A DNA stretch of 64,000 nt, from positions 310,001 to 374,000 of the forward strand of contig LLEY01000025.1 of assembly GCA_001414485.1 (NCBI GenBank). The letters run 5' to 3'. Origin of the DNA: Calycina herbarum (lineage: Eukaryota; Ascomycota; Leotiomycetes; Helotiales; Pezizellaceae). The translations under genes were made by a program, and so were the position numbers. Positions within the stretch are counted from its first letter, which is position 1; every line of letters begins with the position of its first letter. The notes beneath the pieces were generated by a model, which was not told where the DNA came from, searched no databases, and was given only the letters and a program-made list of their open reading frames with translations. This document shows positions 1 through 10,416 of the stretch, piece after piece.

Positions 1-1009
1 AGTTTCCTTCACTTGGAGCTGTTTTGGGGAGAATTATCTAGGTGGTGGTGAATATGTGATGATGTCATGGGTTAAAGTTTCGGCATCAAGCTATTGACAG
101 GGGGGTATAAGAAGAGAGTATCTCCCAGTCTTATCTCATCACTCACTTCATTCTCTTCTATTTTCGCTTTATTTTTATATGTCTATTAAAAAACTTCCGC
201 AAAAATGAAATTTCAAAAAATAGCACACAAACGCCAGCATCCCTGAGGGTTAAGTCAAGGGGGTGAAAGAAAGGACTAAACTAACAATTCCAATCAACAG
301 GTCTGGGATTGCTTTGAACAAGATTCTCAGTACTACAAGCTATCGACTTTTGAACAAGGTTTCCTAAACCTAATAATGTCCCACCAATCAATAGGGTTTG
401 AAAAGTCCGAAAATATTTGGCATAGTATCTAGAGGTAACTATGAGTATCTTAAATGATTTTCTTTCTGATCTGCTTTTTTGGTTAGCTTTTGGCTCTTTT
501 GTGGTTGGGATAGGATGCTGGTTTGTGGTGTTTGTTATGTGGGTTTGTGTTATTTATGGTTATGTTATGTTGGTTTGTGGGGGCATGAAGCTGGTGTGGG
601 TCAATATTTATACTATTGACATTGGAGGATTCACTGACTTTTCGGCAGTCTTATATATAACACCCGTGTTTTTCATAGTATGTTTGTACTAATTTGCCAA
701 TTTGGATACTCTACACCACAACTATCTTTATCAATCTTTGTTTGATATTCCAGGCTGTGCTTTTCTGTTCACGAAATTCTGCCAAACTTCATTTGAACTA
801 ACTTAGTGGGATCTGGAGCACATAAGATTCAGATTTAAAAATATAAGTCTAAGTCTCTGTTTAGTAGTTTGGGACAGACATAGCTACACTCTTTTAATTT
901 CAGCTTCTGCGATAATTTGTACAGTAAGTATCCTACATATTTTTAGCAGTACATAAACATTGAAAAGATATACTAACTTGCTAGAGTCTAATATACTTAA
1001 GTAACTCAC
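1..1009. other. gene-free left flank
   Basis: No convincing gene is seen here. A hydrophobic 83-codon ATG frame at 441-692 has no family resemblance and lies in low-complexity T/G-rich sequence. A plausible fungal intron (GTAAGT at 924, TACTAAC at 971, TAG ending at 984) sits just before the pseudogene that follows, so part of its 5' end may be here. Confidence 0.4.
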
Positions 1010-3435
1010 TTGAGAATTCTCAGAAGACGCAATATTCTGCTGAATACCAGCCCCGAGTACCGTACCTCCCTCCTATCGAAAACGAATCGCCTGACAATAG
1101 ACGAAGAACACCTCAAAATACTCTCTACGACTATAAAGGAAACTCACGATGACCTCTGGAAGAAATGGGAGCTTCATAGAGCCAGGATCAGAGAAATTTG
1201 GCCAACTTTAGACATTCAAGAACGAATGCGCATCGTCATAATTGCTGGGTCTTATATTGGACAAGCCAACGAAAGAACAAAGGTGGAGATTGCCAAATAC
1301 CTGCACCACATGAGGTTTGGGAAAATACCTGGAATAGTGCACTCATGGGATTCTTGCTGGGGGATTTGGTGCAAAGGAACAATATGCTTACATTTTTGGC
1401 GTATCGGGCACACAAAACCCTCGAGAAACACTGTTTATTCAATTGCGTCGGTGGACCAAGAGATATTGCTCACATTATCCGTTGTTATAAGAACAAGGAG
1501 ATTGAGAGGGAAATGGAGGCTCTTGGATTTGAAATCAAAAACAACGGACCTGAGACCAAGAATCGACTTGCTCTCGAATGGAAATTCAAGGAGAACGAAT
1601 CTGAATCGAGGGATAGTGAGCCCGAGGCCAACGACGACGGACCAGAAATGAAAGACAGCGAACCCATCAGAAACAGACATCTCACGGTATGGGATTCCTT
1701 CGACCCAGCAGAAGTCATGAATCTCACGGAAAAGAATTACGGCAAACAATTTAGCCGTCCTCGACAGCATGAATTTCTCTCTGAAGTTGAGACTAGGAAG
1801 TTTAAGGCAATTCAAGCAATTCGTCTCAATCTTCTCAGAAGACAGGATGATACAATGAAGCTTCTCAATGCTTTTATTTATGTATTTCTAAATATTCATT
1901 GCTCCCCTCCCACGACAATCAAAGACGTAAGCGAGGAATCCGCACGTACTGCTCTACCCAACATTCCCATTGTGGAGAAGCCGGGGAGAGTTTGGGCAAT
2001 TGATTTACTGAACAATGCATCGAATATCAAATTCTGCTACGATGATTTTCTCGATTTATGTTGTACAAATCCCGTCTTTCTTTCCTGGGCTGTGGGCGAT
2101 TGGTATATGCACAGACCCGAACTTGTCCCAGACCAAAAGGGCAGGTGGGTAGGGAGTTTCTCAGACAAATGCAACGGTATCGCAATGTATGAAATGCTAC
2201 ATAATGCTTTGACTGCTGTAGCGACTTTGGAATACCTTTGCAAGGTCCTCCAACTTCTTATCGACTGTAGTGAGCGGGTCCCCAGGCATATTTTACTTCA
2301 GGAAATCTCCAACGTTTGCAATCATGAGTACGAGCGAGTACAGAGACTCTTCAAGCACTATGTCCAGATGCAGTCTGGGGCCAAGAACTTTCAACGAATT
2401 TCAGACGTCTATGACAGCGGAGTTGCTAGGGTTTTGTTGAAGATAAAGCCTGAAGCTTTGACGATACAAAATCCCCAGTTTCATTATATGCTGCGTCTCT
2501 GCCAACCTGAAAACATCCCCTCCAAGGCAACCACCTGGATCAGCAAGTTGAATTCTCTCCACGAATCCAATCCAGAAGACACATCAAAGATTGGAGAAAT
2601 GGAATTGGTATCTTTGGGGAACTTGTCATCAATGGTAGGGTTCGTCAATACTCTCTCCGCCTCCCTCAAACACCCCCCCATCAACTCGAAAAAGGGACAA
2701 GGATTTATCGCGCGACTAAGTGATCTGGCAAATGAGCTTGATCCTCTCAAGACCAAGGTAGACCTTAGAGATTTCATGACTCCCATTGAGTTCCTCAAGG
2801 AATCGGGAAATTCTGGAAAGGCGTTGGCCGCATTAGACTAATTTGTTACCGACAAGACCGGCAGCAAAATGAGTTTTCTCTTCCAAGATCTCGCCGAAGA
2901 GAGCTTGTCAAATCTTAAGGAAACCTGTCAGAAGCAAAAAGAGAATCTAGAGAGACTGGTACAAGGTGATGATGACGTTCAATCACATACGTCTACGGAG
3001 AAGGCAACTCCGAACTTACGGATCGAACAACGAAAGGAGAAAAGCAAAACTCGTCCTCCTCATTCCTTAATCTATGACATCGTCCTAGCACCAGAAACAG
3101 AAACTGAACTTGCTGATTCTCCTGAGCCAGTACAAGTTTTCAAAGTCAAGAAAACTACCTTTGAAGTTTTCTCTACACTCTTCTCCAAATCTGAGTCTCG
3201 GGGTTCTGTCAATTGGACCGCCTTTGAAGCAGCAATGGCAGAATTCGCCTTCTCGGTTATCCCCAAGTTTGGCTCCGTTTTCACTTTTATGCCACCTGCG
3301 AATATGGCTATAAAGAAGTATATCACCATTCATCGACCCCATAGATCGAGGATTGAGGGATATCTTCTGTTGGATTACGCGAGCCGACTAAGAAGGACGT
3401 ATGGTTGGGGAGAGGAAAATTTCGCGTTTTCATGA
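1010..3435 (+). pseudogene. 'ipa-like' fungal orphan-family gene, broken by one frameshift and one stop
   Basis: The remains match a widespread ascomycete family of roughly 700-750 residues, often labelled 'ipa protein', of unknown function (family recalled, not searched). The N-terminal part is read in frame 2 from about 1010 (no ATG; it includes ELHRARIREIW). Homology then moves to frame 1 between about 1290 and 1340 and runs to a TAA at 2839-2841. Frame 1 continues directly after that stop (FVTDKTGSKMSFLFQDL) to a TGA at 3435. The TAA therefore interrupts one protein and does not separate two genes; as I remember them, relatives carry Gln there, implying CAA to TAA. The C-terminal ~100 residues form a separate domain with GSVFTF and HRPHRSRIEGY motifs. 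The middle (about 1800-2800) is rich in helices. Nearby DNA is transposon-rich, which fits decay. An intact two-gene arrangement is less likely because the downstream piece lacks its own N-terminus. Confidence 0.75.
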
Positions 3436-3837
3436 CGAGTTGATGAGAGTTGAATTGCATGGGAATCATTTTGGGGGTATTGAAAAGTGGGAATCATTTA
3501 TTAGTCTGCAGACTGAATATATGAAGTTTGCGAATATAAGAGATGAATTAAAACTAGGTTTGGAAATGGATATGAAGTTATAGGAATTTGGTCACTTTTG
3601 TATCGGATTATCGGGGATAAGTATGGAAATGTAAAAGTTTTGCCTGGAGAATGGATTTGATATAGTGCCAGCTTAGTTTTCTTCTCTTTCTCAGTCAAGA
3701 CAGCCTTCTGGTTTCTATTGTTAACCATTGAATCTAGCCAAGTCCTTCAAGTTTTCCTTGATTTTTTATATAGAAAATTTTATCATCTTATTTCTTGATG
3801 AATGAATTTGAAAGTATTAATTCGAAAGTTTTATATC
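3436..3837. other. gene-free spacer
   Basis: AT-rich sequence between the broken ipa-like gene and the inverted-repeat element. The short frames here are not convincing. Confidence 0.4.
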
Positions 3838-3839
3838 TA

Positions 3840-4711
3840 GGGCGTCCTGGATACATCAAAAAGTGGGAATCAACTAAATCGCAAATCGCAAATCGCTAAT
3901 CGCAAAAGTCAAGTATTTAGTAGAACTCAATAATTGTTATTTAAGCCCCTAAGCTTATTGTGTCCCTTTATAAAAGAGGTAGGAGAGTACTATAATACTT
4001 CTTACTCTCTCTTGCTACTCTTTCCCTTCTTCTATGCATTGTGTATAAGTAAGTGTAAAGAGGAGAGGGGGAGAGGGGGCGAGGCTAGTAAGCAAACATT
4101 TCGGTAGAAAGTTTTTCCTAGCGTAAGTAAGGGGAGTTTAGGAAAGTAGCAAACAATCCCCCCCCTCTTCCCCTCTTCCCCTCTTCCCATATCCCCCTCT
4201 CTCTCACTCTCTGTTATTTATCTTGAAATAATAGTAAGAAAGCGATACGATAGCTAGGTAGTAGTAAGGAGGCGATAGAGCGAGGGGGCGATGTTACGTT
4301 ATACACGTAATGTTGTTGTATTAGATATCCACTCTTCTTGTGACTATACCTAATTAGGTTATGAGTCACACTTATGAGTCACTCTTGGGGTATCTATACT
4401 TCTAGCAGCACAAAGAATAGTTCCCTACTTGTAGCAATATACACTTATTCTCCACCCCATAATATTGAATGCCAATACCACTTCCTTAACCTCGCAATAC
4501 GTAATACTTGTTATCCTGTGGAGGAGACTATTCGGTCTTGATATAGATAGCTTTACAGGTAGGTTAGTAAGAGAGAGGGGGGGAAGGGAGAACGAGGGTA
4601 AAGGAATTTGACTATTTTATACTTAAAGAAAGTGACACTTTGCGATTTGCGGTTTGCGATTTCCTATTTGCCATTTAGTCAATCCGACTTTTTGGTGCAT
4701 TTAGGATGCCG
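3840..4711. mobile_element. non-autonomous inverted-repeat element, copy A (TA target duplication)
   Basis: 872 bp with imperfect terminal inverted repeats of about 50-60 bp. The left end reads GGCGTCCTGGATACATCAAA and the reverse complement of the right end reads GGCATCCTAAATGCACCAAA. Just inside each end are runs of the unit AAATCGC/GCGATTTG. It is flanked by TA at 3838-3839 and 4712-4713, the target duplication of Tc1/mariner-type elements. No transposase frame is present. The interior is purine/pyrimidine-rich (around 4060-4200 and 4570-4600). A 685-bp relative lies in opposite orientation at 47138-47822. I infer a MITE mobilised in trans by a Tc1/mariner-like transposase. Confidence 0.85.
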
Positions 4712-4713
4712 TA

Positions 4714-5349
4714 ACATCCGTTTCTGGATGAACGTTCATACACTTTCGAAAATTGTACGTCCGTTTCGGTTGAACATTCGTATCTACGCGAGACGCCGCA
4801 ATGATCACAGAGTAGTCGCACCATTGTGTAGTGTCTCATATAGTCTCCAGTCTCCGTATATTGTTTCGCCATTGTTCTTACTACATTCAGATGAATATGC
4901 TGAAAAGCGAACAATTGAAATAGTTATGCAAATAGTTTAGAATAATTGGATTTTGTTGAGCTTTTTTATCTAAGGTCACCTGGAACGAGCAAGCCATTCA
5001 TTCCAAAATATGTAGCACAAAATATCTTCTATGTATGAATGTAGAAGGATGACTCGGACTGTTATATGCGTCAAGTGGAAGAGGTATAATAATCAAAGCC
5101 TCTACAAATTTCCTAGTTCACTGAACTAAAGCATGTTCTCCACGCATAATTTGTCTCTTTCGGATAATAATGTATATACAGAATAGCACCTTTTCACACT
5201 AAAATTCAAAATTCCCACCCACCAGTAGATATCCCCTTCACATTCCCTGAATCTTTTCTCGTACGCTTATGCTTGCTTTTCGCCCGTTAGGTCAGAACCA
5301 TACATAGGCAAGGAACTTGAATACACTCACTGGAAATGCTTCATTTTGA
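4714..5349. other. gene-free spacer
   Basis: Nothing recognisable between the inverted-repeat element and the SnoaL-like gene. It presumably contains the 3' end of the latter. Confidence 0.4.
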
Positions 5350-5811
5350 TCAACCATGAAGAATAGCAACATCCCCCGTTGTCCAATTCGTCCTAATCTC
5401 CCATCTCTTAATCTTCCACAACCCATCCACATCATCCCTCACAAGGTCGATAAAATACAAAGAAGCAGCTGTATATGAAGCATCCTCCTTCTTAAGAGCA
5501 TCTTCGGGCTTCACATGATACGCCACCGCATGAGCGGTCATAGATGCCGTGTTGTCGTTCTTCAATTCAACGCGGATATTGCTGGTTATATGATGAGTGA
5601 CCATGACGGAGAGTCTTTTAAAAAAGTCGTTGATTGAGGTCCAGCCTTCGATGGTATATCCACCAGCGAGAACTGTCATGTCCTCGGTTTTTAAACAGGA
5701 GGACTCGAAGAGGGAGTGGTCGTTGCTGTCGATACCCAGGATGCAGCGGTGGAGAGCATCTACGATGGCTTCGCGTGGAGTAAGTGCTGTGAGGGTGACT
5801 GGGCTGGCCAT
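5350..5811 (-). CDS. SnoaL-like (NTF2-fold) protein, 153 aa
   Basis: Single-exon gene starting at the ATG at 5811. Its length (153 aa) and pattern fit the SnoaL-like/NTF2 superfamily: an N-terminal helix (REAIVDALHRCILGIDSND), an early 'D..LFES' segment, central 'GWTSINDFF', a strand with 'HHITSNIRVEL', then 'AHAVAYH' and a C-terminal strand pair ending in 'WKIKRWEIRTNWTTGD'. Fungal members act as small cone-shaped enzymes or polyketide-tailoring proteins, and many have no known reaction; I cannot assign a substrate. There is no signal peptide, so it is probably cytosolic. No biosynthetic neighbours are present, so the role is not suggested by context. Confidence 0.85.
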   Translation of the reverse strand: MASPVTLTALTPREAIVDALHRCILGIDSNDHSLFESSCLKTEDMTVLAGGYTIEGWTSINDFFKRLSVMVTHHITSNIRVELKNDNTASMTAHAVAYHVKPEDALKKEDASYTAASLYFIDLVRDDVDGLWKIKRWEIRTNWTTGDVAILHG

Positions 5812-7239
5812 TGTGTCGGAAATCGAATAAAAAGTTTGATCTGGGTGGGATTTGGTTGTTGTAATCTGAGTTACTATTACATTTTGGCGGTGAAGCTTTA
5901 TATTTACTTCTTTTCAAGCCATTTAATTCGTAGGGTCAGTGGGTAAACCGCCATCCACTTTTGATCGCCATATGCACGTCAACGGGTTTAAAAGAAAAGA
6001 ATGAAGAAGTTTAGGAGTTACCGGAGTTATAAGTTGGGAGTAAGAGCCTTTTTTTACTCCATTATAATCAACTCAAGGAGCCTACCAGGCACGACGACAT
6101 GCAATAAAGAATTGCTCCATATAGAAAAAAATAACTCGTGTTTGGAAGCTCTGATTGGCCAAAGCCCCAGTGACAGACGGCAGAAAAAGCCGGGTTAGGA
6201 AGAGAATCAACAATCACATAAAAAGATATCAGAGTGAAACAGAGCTATCTAGATATGCACTTCTTTTTTAAATAGCTCTCAGGGAGATGCGGCTAATATA
6301 AGCGCACTTGTACCAAAGGTCCCCACTTGTCAGAAGTTAACTGAACTGAGATAACTCTACCCCAGCGAGCTCTTTGCTTTCTAATAATTTGTATCAAGGT
6401 TATCCCCTCAGGCGCGATCAGGATCAACTTAGCGGCCTTAGGCACACACGCATATGGGCTGGAACATCAAAACCTCAAGAATGTAAATATACACCTTTTC
6501 TAGCCTAAATACCTTAATAAAGGATACTACGGATAAGAGAACCCTCCGGCCAGATGCAGCGCCAATTAAAAGTACCGGCACTCACTTTGAGCATATGGAG
6601 ATACCGTGTATAGCTTGCAAGGGATAAGGCATTAAGACCGCCCTCAAAAGAGAATTGCCCTGGGTGAGATTGCTAAGGATTGCAATAGAAAGAGTAAGAG
6701 GAACATTTCTTCCTTTGGATAGAATCTATGTAACGTCTCCCTTTGTAGAAAAACGCCTTGTTTTGATATATATCACAATAAATAGCTGAAAACCCGCCCC
6801 CTTTCCTAATAAATAGAGTGATCTGATTGGCCCGCTTAATTTACGCATGGACCAAGCTCCAAAAGTTGATCTTGATCGCACTTGAAGGGATAGAAGGGGA
6901 TGTCGCTATCCCAAAGAATGCTCAGCCACTTGGTAGAAGAGGATGTAATTATTAGAGCCGCATTGATAATAGAAATTACAGCTGATTTTGCATCTAATTA
7001 CTCGTATTTACGGGACACCACCTCACCTTGGATAATCGCTCTCCAAACGTAGCTGACTTCGTAGGTCTTCACGATTTGCTGTATTTGGCGATGTGCAGCT
7101 ACAGCTAACACAGTAAATATAAAAAACAGTAAATATAAAACTAGAATCGGAGAAGCTTTAGAGGAGATCATGGCCTATCTTTTGATGGTTTAGGAATTTG
7201 ATTATCTTATGTAGTTGTTTTGTTGTTCGTTTTCTACGC
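5812..7239. other. gene-free stretch, decayed DNA
   Basis: About 1.4 kb without a supportable gene. The first ~150 bases are the probable promoter of the minus-strand SnoaL-like gene. Short frames such as 6001-6198 resemble nothing. The missing 5' half of the saponin-hydrolase-like gene is not found here, so that gene was truncated, not merely mutated. Confidence 0.4.
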
Positions 7240-8019
7240 CGCAGACCTAACCAATGGTGCCGTTCGTCGATTAACAAGCCATCCAGAATACGTCGATCCA
7301 GTGGATATTTCTCCAGATAATCAATGGCATGTACGTTGTATGCGACACCTGCGAAACAGGTCGGCAAATGTTCATCTCTGGTATGCGAAATATCCCCCCT
7401 CTCACGGATATAATTTCCAGCTCCGCCACATCATCAACACGTAACAACGGACGGAGAAGATTCTCCAATGTCTGGCTTCTAGATCGCTATGGTGATCGTG
7501 GGGAGTATATCGGTCAAAAAGTCAATGCTGAAGGTGACGAAATTCCAGGAGCTATCAACGATCCACAGTGGAATGCAACGCGCAGATCCGAAATGATCTC
7601 CTGACGGGACAAAAATTGCTTATTGGCAGGAATTGACAGCTTCCCCTGACTGCGGGGGAGATAATCCATTAACATGTCTTGTTTCCACGGCAGATGGTGG
7701 TCGTGTGGTTCGCTTCATGGTCGCTCATCTTACCAGCCGTTCACCAGTTACCCCATTCCATGAAGTACCATGGGGTGTACCCTACTCCCCTACCGAAGCA
7801 GCACCAGAATGACCATACCCACCAGCAGGAATCTACACACTCCTAGGAAACTTCTCCGGCGAAGCAAATGTAAACATCACCGAGCATGCTACAAAGGTCA
7901 CTGGTGAGGGAGGCTTTCATTTGGATATCGATGTTTTAGTTAACGAGTTTGTCGCGAATGGGACGTTGACGACCACAATCGACGAGAAGGTTTGGTTGCA
8001 ACCTCAAAATTATACATAG
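7240..8019 (+). pseudogene. C-terminal relic of a saponin hydrolase-like secreted protein
   Basis: The translated pieces match the C-terminal half of the fungal saponin hydrolase-like family (TolB/WD-like beta-propeller repeats; family recalled). Pieces in order: LTSHPEYVDPVDISPDNQW (frame of 7240); after a shift near 7325, GRQMFISGMRNIPPLTD and then LLDRYGDRGEYIGQ; after another shift near 7575, SPDGTKIAYWQELTASPDCG, VPWGVPYSP and PPAGIYTLLGNFSGEANV, to a TAG at 8017-8019. In the last segment two in-frame TGA codons occur, one replacing the Trp expected in 'PKWSPDG' and one before 'PYPPAGIY'. The N-terminal half and signal peptide are absent. Intact members remove sugars from plant saponins, a defence-detoxifying reaction; this copy cannot. 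Confidence 0.75.
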
Positions 8020-8882
8020 GTTGATATACATATGTACATATATAAGATTGGCCAGCAAAAGAACTGTTGTCTCAATGAATTATCATTAATAAACTTCCCT
8101 ACCTTCCAAATAATTTTATCCTCCAAGAGACTTCGAATAATTCTTCCAAACAAGACCGCCTACCTATAGAAGCCCAAGATGTTTATTCTACCTCCCATCT
8201 CATCTATCCGATAAACCAACTTATCCAAGATATCCAGAGTAACCAAATTAACGAGAAGAGACTTCAAAGCCAACCAAGATTGCGTTACTTCTTGTCTATC
8301 TACAACCCGATTCTTCGAGAGCTCTGGTATATTCCTTTTAATAAACGTTTCTTCAGGTGACCAATAAAACGAGGGGCATAACTCTCGCATGTATTGAACA
8401 TTGGATAGATTTGCGCATTCCGCTCAAGCAAACTCAAGATGAGAACATTGGTAGTAACAATTGAAGGGTTACTTACTCGTGGGTTACTCGCAAGTTCATT
8501 TCCGGCCCCCAAACTTCGTACTCGATGATTACCCAAACTGAGGAATCCCCTAGAATTCCTGCCATTTAAGCTCCTCGATGAAAGTAGTATCAAAAAAGAA
8601 GCAGCAAACCTGAGCAAGGTCGAACTATATATGCAGTATGTATGTACAGGTGTATCTTATTAACTAGCTTCTGGCAAAAAGCAGACATTATATATAGGGG
8701 TATCTCAGCAACTATGTATCGGTTCATCTCTCATCGTCTCTTTATTTCAAGCTTTCTTAAAGCTCGAGGTATTTCCCTCCCCAGAATATTCCCTCCCAAA
8801 TCCCATATACCATACTCTTTCCAGCAAACTCCTAGCAAATGGCATATACAAGTCGTGAGCACATAACAACGAAGTCCATACT
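8020..8882. other. spacer with unassigned minus-strand fragments
   Basis: Minus-strand frames at 8160-8390 and 8300-8617 contain protein-like stretches (for example SWLALKSLLVNLVTLDILDK) and a GTAAGT after 'SNPR', so a small decayed two-exon gene is possible. I recognise no family and do not call a gene. Confidence 0.3.
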
Positions 8883-10416
8883 TCAAAGCAGAAATCTCTC
8901 CGCAACTACAGCCGATATCCCAAGAATCGCAAAACTGCTCCAAGACGAATAGGTTTGTTTGGCCGCTGCTGCTTTGGAAGTACTCGTGCCCACGACTTTA
9001 TTCCCACCTCCACAATTAAACGCAACGCAAAGCGAGGGCGTAGCCGCTCCTCCAGCCGCCGTGGCAGCTCCAGTTGCAGTAATTGGGAAACCTTGCTGAT
9101 CATAGCTCACAGGAACAGTCGTCCATCCCTGGGTAACATATTTCGTAGTAGCAAACCCACGATCATCCCATCCAGTAACAATCTCAACCCCAGGCTGCGA
9201 AGATGGCAACCCCACATAAGAGGAAATAGTTGATGCCGGAAGTCCCTGTTTTTAGTCAGTACAAATGTCAAGAAGGGGAGCATCTTGGGGTTAAAAATAA
9301 CGCACTCACTGCTGCAGAGCTTGCAGGTACTACTTTTCCGGAAGACGTGATGATCCAGCCGCTTGGGACACCAGCGACATCTGTTCGAACGGCGGTTTGG
9401 GTTGCTAGAGTGGAAGTTCCCACCCATGGCCAGCCAGTTTGTTGTGCGGTATCTGTTTTTGAATTCCCGCCCAAACCGGCTGGGATCGATGGGGAGGCAG
9501 ATGTGATTGCTGGGACGTTGGCGGTGGATGCTACGGTTCCTGCACCTCCTGCATTTCCATTTACTTTTCCTCCTACTGCTTGAATGGAACCCCATGATCC
9601 ACTAGTATCGCCATATTTGTATTGCGTTCCAGTGGAGTAGTCGGTGACTGCTAGCGATTGAACAGTCATAGCGAATGGGCCCTTGGAATAATCGGTAGGA
9701 CCACGAGCCCATGAAACAGTTCCTGCTGGATTTGAAGAATCTCCTCCAGACCATGATCCAAATTTGATTTGCATTGGTGATTGTGGGTATTGGTTGGCAT
9801 CGGCTGTGGCGGGGGTAAGAACTCGAACAACCTTCCCTCCAACCGACCAGGTGATTTGTGTTTGCGTCCACTCGATGGCGTAGGTGATGAATTCGCCCTG
9901 ATTGTTTGCTGCGGGGTTGAAGGCTCCACGATTGTATGTTGTGACATCTCCTTTGCCAAAATAGTTCGTTTGTACTTCGGAATCGTCCGCTCCCAGCCAC
10001 TCCATATCAATCTCGTCTAGTGTATCCGATTGCAAAACCAAAGTGCTCACGATACCGGCACCTGGTGCTGCTTTCATTGTGATTGAGACTTTTCCAAACA
10101 TTATGTAGAAGACACTTGCAAGTTGGGGAGAATCGCCAGCTTTTGCCACGGAGAAATGTGCTCCGGTCGAATCGTATGTGGGAGTTCCGGATGCTGTGAA
10201 GGAATTGACGGAGCCTTTGGTAAAGTCAATGTTGATTGACTTTCCCAAGGCCGTATTCGCAGGACAACTCGCTGTTCTGGATTAGCATCGGAACATAGTA
10301 GGAGGCATTTTGGACTTACTAGAAAAGAGGGGATTGCATGCGGAATAGGTTTGCGCTTGTACCGGCCGCCATGACAGCATGGCGGCGGCGATAATTAAGA
10401 GGGGTTTTGAAAACAT
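8883..10416 (-). CDS. CRH-family GPI-anchored cell-wall transglycosylase (GH16)
   Basis: Three exons: 10416-10320, 9310-10271 and 8883-9245, with introns of 48 nt (10272-10319) and 64 nt (9246-9309). Spliced length is 1422 nt, 473 aa. Residues 1-21 are a signal peptide ending in 'PVQA'. The mature N-terminus has the family 'CNPL..TSCPAN.ALGK' start. The GH16 active site DEIDMEW is at about 118-124, with Glu119 as nucleophile and Glu123 as acid/base. A long Ser/Thr/Gly-rich linker follows, and a hydrophobic C-terminal tail (SFAILGISAVVAERFLL) marks GPI anchoring. CRH enzymes link chitin to beta-1,6/1,3-glucan at the plasma membrane and wall; this role follows from the family. It is divergent from the adenylate cyclase, which lies 2.8 kb away. 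Which CRH paralogue this is cannot be said. Confidence 0.93.

Noticed and set aside
441..692. 83-codon hydrophobic plus-strand ATG frame
   Set aside because: T/G-biased low-complexity sequence with no family pattern, supporting context or splice partners.
1198..3435. Two separate adjacent genes (547 and 188 codons)
   Set aside because: They share one frame and are separated by a single stop with continuous family-like sequence; the downstream piece has no independent N-terminus.
9107..9595. 162-codon minus-strand frame in the CRH region
   Set aside because: Arg/Ser-rich shadow of the CRH exons in another frame.
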